Source of the DNA: an uncultured Mycoplasmatota bacterium
GTDB taxonomy: Bacteria > Bacillota_I > Bacilli_A > RF39 > UBA660
Assembly (NCBI GenBank): GCA_947646095.1
Contig: CANSFI010000012.1
Coordinates: 1-50,787 of the forward strand
Reading direction: 5' to 3'
DNA length: 50,787 nucleotides
The notes under the pieces were generated by a model that did not search any database, was not told the origin of the DNA, and saw nothing but the letters and a program-made list of their open reading frames with translations. The position numbers and the translations under genes were made by a program. Within the stretch, counting starts at the first letter, position 1. The number at the start of each line of letters is the position of its first letter. Shown here one piece after another: positions 29,644 through 39,218 of this stretch.

Positions 29644-30990
29644 TTAGTTAATAACGATACGAAATGAAGTATCACCCAATACATCTCCAGTAAAACCATG
29701 ATAGAAAAATAATCCTGCTATAGTAGTATTATGATGTGTTCCACTACGATACATCCATGGATAGGGTGATTCAATAAGATATGCACAATCTCCATACCAT
29801 GAACCAGAAGAAGCTGGAAAAGGTCCCATTTCTCCTGTTGCATCACCTAATTTTCTTTTACTATACTGATTATTAATTGATGAAGAATATATATCTATAT
29901 ATTTGTTTTCTGGAAATGTTTCTTCTGTAAATCCACTTGTACCATATTTAGTAGTAGCTCCTGTTGTATAACCCATAACATATTCGGCGCTTCCTCCACT
30001 CATATCAAATATGCCACTTATATTACCTGTGGTACTTTGATTATATATGTTATTACTTTTACTTCCATAAACATTCAAACAATTAGATGTACTAGATTCA
30101 GAAGCTGTATTTCCTCCACATCCTGTAATAACATTACTATTGTTATTTATATATATTTCCGAATCTTTTCCATATTTACTATGTGAGAGGTATGCTACTG
30201 CTCCCCATTCTGTATTTTTCATCATATGTGAATTACTATTTGTATTAAGATTAAATGTACTATATATCCCTCTTGATGTTATAAACATATTACTAACACT
30301 CATAATTGTCCATGCATACGTATTAGGTTTTATTATTACTTTTGATGAATCTGGTGTTGAAACTTGGGCTTCTTCTTTAGTTGTTGCTCCTTTATACCCT
30401 GTTTCAAATTTACCTACCCATATTCCATTTAATTCATCTGTTCCAAATGTAAAGGCTGGATGGGTTAAATATGTTCCATTAGTAATTCCTTCTGATTTAG
30501 CTGTTCTCTTATTTTCGAATACTATATCTATACTATGGACTTTAGATGAATCTAAATTTGTAAAAGAATCGGTAGCTTCTGTATACCATAGTTTGTACTT
30601 ATATCTTGGTATCCATACATAGTATTGTTCTATTCTATCTTCTGGTATTATATCGCCATTATTATAAACTATATTTTTATCATTTAATACTACTGCATTA
30701 GCCCATTCTTTATTTTTATATTCATACCACTTTTCTGTTACATCAGCTTTTCTTACAGTTCCATTTGGTTCTATTGTTACTGGTATTAATCCTTTTAATT
30801 CAGGATCTGCTCCATTCAATATATCTTCTTTATATATAGATGCTTCTAAATTATTTTTAACATCATTCTTTATTTTATCAAATGAAAATTTAGATGTAGC
30901 TAAAACAATTAATATTCCCATAAATAATGTTATAAATAGTACTAATAACGAGTATAATACTCCTGATATTGCAAACCCCTTATTATTCAT
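29644..30990 (-). CDS. Pilin-like N-terminus fused to a C-type-lectin/FGE-sulfatase-like C-terminal domain
   Basis: MNNKGFAISGVLYSLLVLFITLFMGILIVLA; C-term GIFDMSGGSAEYVMG...YRSGTHHNTTIAGLFFYHGFTGDVLGDTSFRIVIN. Confidence 0.65.
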   Translation of the reverse strand: MNNKGFAISGVLYSLLVLFITLFMGILIVLATSKFSFDKIKNDVKNNLEASIYKEDILNGADPELKGLIPVTIEPNGTVRKADVTEKWYEYKNKEWANAVVLNDKNIVYNNGDIIPEDRIEQYYVWIPRYKYKLWYTEATDSFTNLDSSKVHSIDIVFENKRTAKSEGITNGTYLTHPAFTFGTDELNGIWVGKFETGYKGATTKEEAQVSTPDSSKVIIKPNTYAWTIMSVSNMFITSRGIYSTFNLNTNSNSHMMKNTEWGAVAYLSHSKYGKDSEIYINNNSNVITGCGGNTASESSTSNCLNVYGSKSNNIYNQSTTGNISGIFDMSGGSAEYVMGYTTGATTKYGTSGFTEETFPENKYIDIYSSSINNQYSKRKLGDATGEMGPFPASSGSWYGDCAYLIESPYPWMYRSGTHHNTTIAGLFFYHGFTGDVLGDTSFRIVIN

Positions 30991-31040
30991 TATATCACCT
31001 TCTATTTTATCTATTTATAATTATAGCATAGTTTTAAAAA

Positions 31041-31060
31041 ATAAGAGAAATTTCTCTTAT
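31041..31060 (-). terminator. Terminator of hpf
   Basis: Palindrome ataagagaaatttctcttat followed (minus strand) by T-run. Confidence 0.5.
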
Positions 31061-31590
31061 TTAGTTTCTATAATTCCGTAATCACCATCTTTGCGTTTAT
31101 ATAATACACAAACATTTTTATGATCATCATCTTTATATACAAAGAATTCATGACCTAATAATTCCATTTGAAGAATGGCCTCTTCTTCATTCATTGGTTT
31201 TGTTTCTATAATTTTTCTTTTTACTATTACAGTATTTTCTTCCTCTTCCGCTTCCACATTAAAGTCCGCTATAAAATTATCTATATTTTTCCTATTATTT
31301 TTAGATTTCATACGTGTTTTATTTTTACGTATTTGTCTTTCGATTTTATCAGATACTAAATCAATTGAAGCATATAAATCTTGATGAGCTTCTTCTCCTC
31401 TTAAAATAATATTAGAAGCTGGTATAGTTACTTCTACTACTTGTTGTCTACCTCTTACTTTAATAACTATATTAGCAGTTAATTCTGATGGATTTTCAAA
31501 ATATTTTTCTAATCTTCCTACTTTCTCTTCAATATAATTTCTTATTGCATCTGTTACATCTAATTTTTGTCCACGAATATTAAATTTCAT
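31057..31590 (-). CDS. hpf: Long-form ribosome hibernation promoting factor
   Basis: MKFNIRGQKLDVTDAIRNYIEEKVGRLEKYF; C-terminal EAILQMELLGHEFFVYKD dimerisation domain. Confidence 0.95.
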   Translation of the reverse strand: MKFNIRGQKLDVTDAIRNYIEEKVGRLEKYFENPSELTANIVIKVRGRQQVVEVTIPASNIILRGEEAHQDLYASIDLVSDKIERQIRKNKTRMKSKNNRKNIDNFIADFNVEAEEEENTVIVKRKIIETKPMNEEEAILQMELLGHEFFVYKDDDHKNVCVLYKRKDGDYGIIETK

Positions 31591-31666
31591 ATAATCCCTC
31601 CTATAATCATTATATCATACTAAATATAAAATAAATATGTTTTTTTGTGTGAAAAATAAAAACTAC

Positions 31667-31879
31667 TTATACTAAAGCAGTTTTTATTTCGACTACATTT
31701 TTTGCTTGTAAACCTTTATCAGTTCTAACTAATTCAAATTCTACATATTGGCCTTCAACTAAAGTTTTATAACCTTCTGATAAAATAGAAGAATAATGAA
31801 TAAAGATATCTTCACCTTCTTTATATTCAATGAATCCATAACCTTTTTCGTTATTGAACCATTTAACCTTTCCTCTCAT
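31667..31879 (-). CDS. Cold-shock protein
   Basis: MRGKVKWFNNEKGYGFIEYKEGEDIFIHYSSI, CSD RNP motifs. Confidence 0.95.
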   Translation of the reverse strand: MRGKVKWFNNEKGYGFIEYKEGEDIFIHYSSILSEGYKTLVEGQYVEFELVRTDKGLQAKNVVEIKTALV

Positions 31880-32164
31880 AGTTAAAAATCTCCCTTCTAG
31901 TAAATTGTTTACAATATAAATATACCCCTATTTACTCTCTTATTTCAAGAATTTAAAGTACCAAAAATTCGACACTTTTTTCTTCCGAGAAAATAATGAG
32001 CAGTTGTATTTTACAATAATATGACTATCAGTTACTGTATTATGTCTGAAATGATTAATTTTATGTTCAAAGTAACTTTTTTGAGCTTTTAATAATCATT
32101 AATTTTTGTAATAAACTCATATGTTATATAATTAAGCAAAATTTAGTTTTTATTGGTTACGATT

Positions 32165-32173
32165 TGCTATAAT
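32165..32173 (+). promoter_or_regulatory. Extended -10 promoter upstream of agrB-like gene
   Basis: TGCTATAAT; no good -35 at 16-18 bp. Confidence 0.5.
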
Positions 32174-32200
32174 TTCATCAGCATAAAGGGAGTGAATTTT

Positions 32201-32809
32201 ATGCGAGATATTATTATTAATAATTCCCTAAATATAATTAAAAAAAATAATCCAGATTTTGATCAAGAAAAAATTGATAAGATTGAATATGGATTAGTAT
32301 CCATTTATTTATTAATAACTAAATTAATAATTATATTTATAATAGCATATATATTAGGGATTATTAAAGAAATGTTGATATTTTCTATTTTATACAATTT
32401 AATTAGAATTCCTTCATTTGGATTACATGCTACAAAAAGTTGGATATGTTTAATTGTTTCAAGTTTAATGTTTTTAGGAATACCATATGTTTGTTTAAAT
32501 TTAACTATGTCTATTCCAACAAAATTATTATTTGGAACTATTATAACTATATTTATATTTAAAAATAGTCCAGCTGACACACATAAAAGACCTATTGTTA
32601 ATCCAAGAAGAAGAAAATTTTTTAAGATAATATCAACAACAATTTCTATAGTATTTGCAATACTATCAGTTTGTATAAATAATGAATTTATTAGTAATTG
32701 TTTACTATTTTCAATTGCTTGTCAATCATTATTTATATCACCAACAGTTTATAGGATATTTAAACTTCCATACAATAACTACAAAAACTATATCCTAGAA
32801 AATTATTAA
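32201..32809 (+). CDS. agrB: AgrB-like accessory gene regulator peptidase
   Basis: Multi-TM; GLHATKSWIC His-x6-Cys catalytic pair; RBS gggag; start moved from 32153 to 32201. Confidence 0.92.
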   Translation: MRDIIINNSLNIIKKNNPDFDQEKIDKIEYGLVSIYLLITKLIIIFIIAYILGIIKEMLIFSILYNLIRIPSFGLHATKSWICLIVSSLMFLGIPYVCLNLTMSIPTKLLFGTIITIFIFKNSPADTHKRPIVNPRRRKFFKIISTTISIVFAILSVCINNEFISNCLLFSIACQSLFISPTVYRIFKLPYNNYKNYILENY

Positions 32810-32861
32810 TGGTTTAAATTTAATTTAAACATAGATTAGAATAAAATAGAGGGAGGATTTT

Positions 32862-32984
32862 ATGTTAAAATTATTTTCAAACATTATATCAGCATTAGGA
32901 TTAGGTGCTGCAGAAATGGGGAGTCAAGCATGTTTTGTATTCTTATTTGATGAACCAGAATGTCCAAAAAGCTTAATTAAATAA
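32862..32984 (+). CDS. agrD: AgrD-like autoinducing-peptide precursor (40 aa): MLKLFSNIISALGLGAAEMGSQACFVFLFDEPECPKSLIK
   Basis: Strong RBS gagggagg; amphipathic leader, ACFVFLF core, acidic DEPECP tail typical of AgrD; directly after agrB; absent from the supplied ORF track. Confidence 0.92.
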   Translation: MLKLFSNIISALGLGAAEMGSQACFVFLFDEPECPKSLIK

Positions 32985-33010
32985 GATTATTTCTTATTTT
33001 TTATAAAATA

Positions 33011-33042
33011 ATCAAGAGATTTAATAAATTATTTCTCTTGAT
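33011..33042. terminator. Terminator between agrD and the convergent kinase gene
   Basis: Stem atcaagaga/tctcttgat followed by tttt. Confidence 0.7.
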
Positions 33043-33044
33043 TT

Positions 33045-34346
33045 TTATATACTTATTTTTAATACTTGTATAAACACATCATCATTAATCATTCTAACAT
33101 TTTCTAATTTTGGATTTTTTTCAATAAGTTCTTTAACTAATGTTAGACCATAACCATGTTCTCCGCCTTTTGTAGTATATTCTGCTTCATATATCTTATC
33201 AAAATCAATTGTTCCCTCAAAGGTATTGGCAACTGATATATTAAATTTATTATCAAGTATATATATTTCTATACTAATACTTCCATCATCCATTTTTTCT
33301 ACTTCTTCAATTGCATTATCTAAAAACACTCCTACTATTTTACAAATATCTAAAATTATTTTTTCATCTAATTCTATTAACTGAATATTTTCAATTTTTC
33401 TATCTATTTCTAAATCAAAAATTAAATTATTATTTTTCATATATAATAACTTAGAATATATTAATGCTCTTAATCCAACATCCATTATCAAAGCTGTTTT
33501 CATTTTTAAATCTTCATCATCTGGATAAACAATATTTACTATTTTATCTATATACCTATTAACCTCATTTTTGGCATTCATACCTAACATATTTCTAATC
33601 ATCATTAATTGATTTTTATTTTCATGATTAAATACTCTATATTTACTTAAGGCATTATTAGATGTTTTTAAAGACTCTAATGCACTATTATATTTTGAAT
33701 TGACACTTAAATAATTATTCCTAATATTTATTCCTTTAAAAATAAAAATCAAATATGCTATCATCAGCATTAAACCTGCTAGCGATAATGATATTAATTT
33801 ATTTGTATAATAAATTAAATTAAAAAGAAACGAAGTAGTTGAGGCAACAATAAAAACTAATATAATTATATTACGCAATTTTTCTTTACTTATATAACTT
33901 ATTACTTTTTGATAAAATCTTTCAACAAAAGGATATTGAATAATTATAAAAACTAAAATACTAATAAATATATTAGCATGTATTGTACCTGAAAACATTT
34001 CAACCAATTCATATTTATTTTTTACATTAGTTATAAACAAAAACAACACAACAACTGAAATCTCGCTTATTATATAAATTATTTGATTATATATTGCTAA
34101 TACTATTCCTATATTTAAAGATGACCTAAATATATAAATAATAGATATAGTAAAAATTACAACAACCAATATTGTCTTAACTATTGAATTAACTGAGAAA
34201 AAATTTATTATCAATAAAATTGTCATCAAAATAAATCCTATATATAATCGATAATCTTTAAAATTAATACTTTTATTTAAAAGTTTTTTCCAATTAGTTA
34301 TACTAACAATAGAAATAACAACCGCTCCTATAATATTACTTAGCAT
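33045..34346 (-). CDS. AgrC-like GHKL sensor histidine kinase (copy 1)
   Basis: N-terminal multi-TM domain; H-box FNHENKNQLMMIRNM; N-box VGVFLDNAIEEV; G-box GEHGYGLTLVKELI. Confidence 0.9.
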   Translation of the reverse strand: MLSNIIGAVVISIVSITNWKKLLNKSINFKDYRLYIGFILMTILLIINFFSVNSIVKTILVVVIFTISIIYIFRSSLNIGIVLAIYNQIIYIISEISVVVLFLFITNVKNKYELVEMFSGTIHANIFISILVFIIIQYPFVERFYQKVISYISKEKLRNIIILVFIVASTTSFLFNLIYYTNKLISLSLAGLMLMIAYLIFIFKGINIRNNYLSVNSKYNSALESLKTSNNALSKYRVFNHENKNQLMMIRNMLGMNAKNEVNRYIDKIVNIVYPDDEDLKMKTALIMDVGLRALIYSKLLYMKNNNLIFDLEIDRKIENIQLIELDEKIILDICKIVGVFLDNAIEEVEKMDDGSISIEIYILDNKFNISVANTFEGTIDFDKIYEAEYTTKGGEHGYGLTLVKELIEKNPKLENVRMINDDVFIQVLKISI

Positions 34347-34392
34347 CCCACTTTCAACTCTTTCTTATATAATCTTTTATAAAAGTATCTTC

Positions 34393-35694
34393 TTACATGC
34401 TTATTCTTAATATTTGCATAAATATATCATCGTTAATCTTTCTAATATTTTCTAAATTTCGATTATTACTTATAATCTCCTTTACTAGAGTAAGACCATA
34501 TCCATGTCCCTTCCCTTTTGTAGTATATTTTATTTCATCTATTCTATCCAAATTAATCGAACCCTCGAAAGTATTAGCTACTGATATATTAAATTTATCT
34601 TCAAGCATATAAATTTCTATACTTATAATTCCTGTTCCTATTTTTTTTACTTCTTCAATCGCATTATCTAAAAATACCCCTACTATTTTACAAACATCTA
34701 AAATTATTTTTTCATCTAATTCTATTAATTGAATACTTCTTATTTTTCTATCAACCTTTAATTGAAAATTCAAATTATTATTCTTCATATATAACAATTT
34801 AGAATATATTAAGGCTCGTAATCCACCAGCTGGTATTTTTGATGTCTCCATCATTAAATTTTCATCATCTAAATACTCATTTTTTACTATTTTATCTATA
34901 TATTTTCCTACAGCATTTTTAGTATCTTTACCTAACATATTTCTAATCATTAATAATTGATTTTTATTTTCATGATTAGATACTTTATATTTATCTAAAA
35001 CATCTTCATATGCTTTTAATGATTCTAATGTACTATTATACTTTGAATACATACTTAGATAATTATTTCTAATAATTATAGCTTTTATAATAAAAATCAA
35101 ATATATAACTAATAAAGTCAAACCAATAAATGACAATAGTATTAAATTATTTGTATAATAAATCAAATTGAATATTATTGAAGTAGTTGATGCAATTACA
35201 AAAACAACAATAATTGTATTATATAATTTTTCTCTTTTAATTAACTCTATCAATTTATGATAATTGTTTTTTACAAATGGAAATTGAATAATTATAAAAA
35301 CTAAAGTACTAATAATCATATTGGCATATAATGTTCCAGAAAAAGTTTCAACTAATTCAGATTTATTTTGAATATTAGTCACAATTAAAAATAATATAAT
35401 AATAGAAATTTCACTTATTATATAGATTATTTGATTGTATACAGCTAATATTATTCCTATATTTAATGATTCTTTAAAAATATATATAATAGATGCAGTA
35501 AATATTACAATAACTAACAATGTTTTTATTATTGAATTAACTGAAAAGAAATTTACTATTAACAATAGAACCATTCCAATAAATCCTAAATATAATCGAT
35601 AATCTTTAAAATTAATTTTTTTATCTAAAAGTTTTTTCCAATTAATTATACTAACAATAGAAATAACAACTGCGCCTATAATATTACTTATCAT
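34393..35694 (-). CDS. AgrC-like GHKL sensor histidine kinase (copy 2)
   Basis: Same length (433 aa) and collinear with copy 1; SNHENKNQLLMIRNM; GVFLDNAIEEV; GHGYGLTLVKEI. Confidence 0.9.
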   Translation of the reverse strand: MISNIIGAVVISIVSIINWKKLLDKKINFKDYRLYLGFIGMVLLLIVNFFSVNSIIKTLLVIVIFTASIIYIFKESLNIGIILAVYNQIIYIISEISIIILFLIVTNIQNKSELVETFSGTLYANMIISTLVFIIIQFPFVKNNYHKLIELIKREKLYNTIIVVFVIASTTSIIFNLIYYTNNLILLSFIGLTLLVIYLIFIIKAIIIRNNYLSMYSKYNSTLESLKAYEDVLDKYKVSNHENKNQLLMIRNMLGKDTKNAVGKYIDKIVKNEYLDDENLMMETSKIPAGGLRALIYSKLLYMKNNNLNFQLKVDRKIRSIQLIELDEKIILDVCKIVGVFLDNAIEEVKKIGTGIISIEIYMLEDKFNISVANTFEGSINLDRIDEIKYTTKGKGHGYGLTLVKEIISNNRNLENIRKINDDIFMQILRISM

Positions 35695-36464
35695 TATATT
35701 ACCAACTCTTTCTTATATTTATCTGATAATAAATCTATTTTTAATCCATTATCAAATTGAATTATTTTCTTCATTCTATTAACAGTAGTAATTCTTTGCT
35801 TATTAACTAAACAAGAGCGATGTGTTTGGATAAATCTATCATCTAATAGTTTTGATAATTCTAGTAAAGTCTTATATGTTTTATATTCATTTTTTTCTGT
35901 TTTAATTATACTTTTTCTATCTATACTATCTCTAGTTATATATAATATATCACTTAGAGAAATATTATAAATTACACCTCTTTCTTCAAAATGTAATTTA
36001 GTTTGAACATTTAATATTTGTAAAGACTTTAAAAGAGATTTAACAAATCTCTTATCAGAATTATCAAACTTATTAATAAAAGCTAAAAACCATAATTCCT
36101 TTTTTAATATGGTTGGGCCTAATTCATCATGCCCAGTCATAAAAATAATGATACTTTCCATATCTTTTTCACGAATAATTCTAGCAATATCAATACCTGA
36201 TCTAGATGGTGTTTCAATATCCAAAATATATATTCTTATACACTCTTTATTAGCAATCAATTCCATAAATTTTTCATCATAATCATAAAATACTAATGTT
36301 TTATATACTAATTTATTTTTCATCATTACATTAGAAATAGTATTTGAAACTTTTTCAGTAATTAATATGTCATCATCACATACTATAAATTCAAGCATAA
36401 ATACACCACCAATTTCTATCTTACGATTGCTATTAGTTAATAATATCATATATAATGATACCAC
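35694..36464 (-). CDS. AgrA-like LytTR response regulator
   Basis: Receiver (CDDD, ILDIETPSRSGIDIA) plus C-terminal LytTR domain (FIQTHRSCLVNKQRI); start likely at internal MLEFIVCDDD. Confidence 0.92.
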   Translation of the reverse strand: MVSLYMILLTNSNRKIEIGGVFMLEFIVCDDDILITEKVSNTISNVMMKNKLVYKTLVFYDYDEKFMELIANKECIRIYILDIETPSRSGIDIARIIREKDMESIIIFMTGHDELGPTILKKELWFLAFINKFDNSDKRFVKSLLKSLQILNVQTKLHFEERGVIYNISLSDILYITRDSIDRKSIIKTEKNEYKTYKTLLELSKLLDDRFIQTHRSCLVNKQRITTVNRMKKIIQFDNGLKIDLLSDKYKKELVI

Positions 36465-36796
36465 AAATGATTTTAAAAATCAATAAAGTAAAATAAAATG
36501 TATAAGTAAATTTAATGTTTTTAACTGAATTTAATTTGTAATTTTTTTATCATTAAAATAAATTATTTTATATAAATTATCAATGTATTTATTTCTTTTA
36601 TAATTACATAACTAGATTTAAAAATACTGTATATTATAATTAAAATTATAACATAGTTTCCTACTAATTTAAAATCAATATTGATAATATTTTAATTTAT
36701 TTAATATAGTTTTTTTGGATAAAAATATTGTAAATCTTTGAGTATAAAGATTATAATTTACTAATAAAAACTAACAAAAGATTAAAATATCCTTTG

Positions 36797-37570
36797 TTAG
36801 TCTTTATCAGTTTTTTCTTCATACCATTCTTTTACTTTAGACCAGCCTTCACTAGCTGCATCTTTTATCATATCAACAGAATCTTTAGTATCTTCTTTTA
36901 CCTCATCTACTATTTCATTAACAAATCCTTTTGTTCCATTATAATTATCTCCATATTTTTCTTCTAATTTATCATCAACGTAATCTAATCCTTGATGTAA
37001 TCTATCATTTAAATAACTATATCCTTGACCAAATTTATCTTTAATAGTATCTTTATAACCTGGCATTTTATTATCTATTTTATTATCTATACTAGATACA
37101 ATAGACATTATTTTATTTTTAGTTGTATCTGTTAATTCATTAAAAGTAACACCTTTAATCTCTTTACCATAGAAAATAAAATCAATACCTGTTATAGCTA
37201 TTTCCTTAGCTTTATCTTTAAAATTTTCAAAATTACTTTGATTTGTATAATGATCTACCTCTGATTCTAAATCTTCAAAATAAGACACAATTTCTTCTTC
37301 CTTATTTTGGTTAGTCTCACTAATAAACTCTTCATTTGTAACTATTTCCTCAGTATTATTTTCATTTTGACTATAATCTTTTTGATTATAATTATTTTCA
37401 TTATCTTCACTTTCATTAGATGTATCAATTAAAACATTTGTAGATATTGTTTCTCTAGATTGACAACCACTAATATTTAATACTATAAATCCTGCAGACA
37501 TTACTGCAAGAATTTTTTTAACATTTATATATTTCATTTTACCACCTCTGATGCATAATATTATAATCAT
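36797..37570 (-). CDS. Predicted lipoprotein
   Basis: Signal peptide with lipobox LNISGC; acidic N/E-rich linker; start probably MKYINVKK. Confidence 0.65.
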   Translation of the reverse strand: MIIILCIRGGKMKYINVKKILAVMSAGFIVLNISGCQSRETISTNVLIDTSNESEDNENNYNQKDYSQNENNTEEIVTNEEFISETNQNKEEEIVSYFEDLESEVDHYTNQSNFENFKDKAKEIAITGIDFIFYGKEIKGVTFNELTDTTKNKIMSIVSSIDNKIDNKMPGYKDTIKDKFGQGYSYLNDRLHQGLDYVDDKLEEKYGDNYNGTKGFVNEIVDEVKEDTKDSVDMIKDAASEGWSKVKEWYEEKTDKD

Positions 37571-37596
37571 TTATTGCTATTTTGTCAAAATAAAAA

Positions 37597-37923
37597 TTAT
37601 TTATATTTAATATCTTTTATTATATTTATAGGTATTAATTCATTATCCATTGTAATTAAATTATTTCTGTTTTTACCTATTACTTTTTTTACAACTGTTC
37701 CACTATCTAAAGTTAACTCTACTTCTGCCTTATATATATAATTTGGTGAATTAAAAATTGAATTTATCTTTTGTTCTATAGTATTTCCTTTTAATTCTCT
37801 AGTTTGATTTATATCATTTTCATTATATTCAATTCCTCTTTGATCAGCAGAATAAAAAACTGTATTATTGTTATGGATTTCATTTAAGCTATTAGCATAA
37901 ACTCTTGGTAATTTCTTTTCCAT
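37597..37923 (-). CDS. Hypothetical protein
   Basis: 108-aa ORF, no recognised domain. Confidence 0.45.
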   Translation of the reverse strand: MEKKLPRVYANSLNEIHNNNTVFYSADQRGIEYNENDINQTRELKGNTIEQKINSIFNSPNYIYKAEVELTLDSGTVVKKVIGKNRNNLITMDNELIPINIIKDIKYK

Positions 37924-37979
37924 AGTACCACCCCATATATTATATGTTGTTATAAATTAAATTTTACAAAAAAAGACAA

Positions 37980-39218
37980 TTATTTGTCTTCATAAACATG
38001 GTTCTCTAAATATTTCATCATAACTTCATTACCTGTTTTAGATAAATGTATTCCATCACTAATAGAATAGTCTGCTTTTAAAACACCATTTGAATCTTTT
38101 AAAGCCTCTGCAGAATTCAAAAAAGGAATATTTAATTCACTACACATTTCTAATATATAATAATTTAATTTATTTATTTTATCATTATTGATTCCATTAG
38201 ATTTAGAATCATAAGAGCCATCTACTGGTGGTATTGATTGAACTATAATCAAAGTATCTGGACTAGCCTCTTTAATTCCAGTTAAAAGTTTTTTATAATT
38301 TTTAATAAAATAATCAGCTTCCATATATGCAGCACTATTAGTTCCTAAAGTCATAACTACTTTTGATGGTTTTTTTTCTTTAAAGTTTTCTATAAAAGTT
38401 TTATTAGTTTCAATATGATTTATATAAATTGAATTAGTTAAGGCTGTTTCTGGATCAATGCCTTCTTTATGCCATAATCTTTTTCCAGTTATTTGTTTAT
38501 TTATAACATAATATAATGCTGTAGAATCTCCTGCAAATATAAATTCATCTGAATAACTATTTCCTTTGTCTTCTGTTTCAGTTAATAAAGCATTTGTAAA
38601 TAAACCATCTAATTTAAAATCTTTAACACTCTTATTTAAAGGTGAATCTTTAGTAACTATAACTTTTCTAGTAACTGTTGTTTTATTCTTACTACTATCA
38701 GTTACTGCATATTTAATCTTATAAGTACCTTCTTTAGATGTATCAACTTTACCACTTACTTTAACATTTTTAGTTATATTTCCATCATAATTATCTATAG
38801 CTTTATATCCTGGTTCTTTATATTTACTATCAATTAGAACTGTTATTTCATTTCCTTTTGATAAGGTGATTTCTGGTTTTTTTATATCCTTTATTTCAAT
38901 GTTTTTAACTACTTCATATTTTTTATTATCATTTTTATAAGTAAAAGTTATTTGATATTTACCTATTTTTTCACTAACGATATTATTACTAACTTCGACA
39001 TCTTTAGTTACATCTTTTCCTTTAAAAGTAGCTTTAAAATTATTTTCATATTTATCTCCAACATTTAAAACATTATCTTTCATTTCAATTTTAAAATCGC
39101 TTTTAGTAACTAATTTAATTATTATAAATATTCCTAACAATATTAAAATTAAAATAATTATATTTTTTACTTTTAATTTTCCTTTTTTATTCTTTGCCAT
39201 ATTTATCCTCCATATCAA
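37980..39218 (-). CDS. Membrane-anchored SGNH/GDSL hydrolase with N-terminal Ig-like (DUF5011-type) repeats
   Basis: FAGDST block, GTNSAA block, DGIHLS block; PGYKAIDNYDGNITKNVKVSGKVDTSKEGTYKIKYAVTDSSKN. Confidence 0.82.
   Translation of the reverse strand: MIWRINMAKNKKGKLKVKNIIILILILLGIFIIIKLVTKSDFKIEMKDNVLNVGDKYENNFKATFKGKDVTKDVEVSNNIVSEKIGKYQITFTYKNDNKKYEVVKNIEIKDIKKPEITLSKGNEITVLIDSKYKEPGYKAIDNYDGNITKNVKVSGKVDTSKEGTYKIKYAVTDSSKNKTTVTRKVIVTKDSPLNKSVKDFKLDGLFTNALLTETEDKGNSYSDEFIFAGDSTALYYVINKQITGKRLWHKEGIDPETALTNSIYINHIETNKTFIENFKEKKPSKVVMTLGTNSAAYMEADYFIKNYKKLLTGIKEASPDTLIIVQSIPPVDGSYDSKSNGINNDKINKLNYYILEMCSELNIPFLNSAEALKDSNGVLKADYSISDGIHLSKTGNEVMMKYLENHVYEDK

Noticed and set aside
31981-32110. 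CAGTT/AGTTACT repeats as AgrA/LytTR binding sites
   Set aside because: The two CAGTT copies are about 28 bp apart, not the roughly 21-bp spacing expected for LytTR direct repeats. Not enough to call a site.
36465-36796. A second agrD-like peptide near the second kinase
   Set aside because: No short ORF with an RBS and a Cys-hydrophobic-DExP pattern found in this gap or in the 46-bp gap between the kinases.
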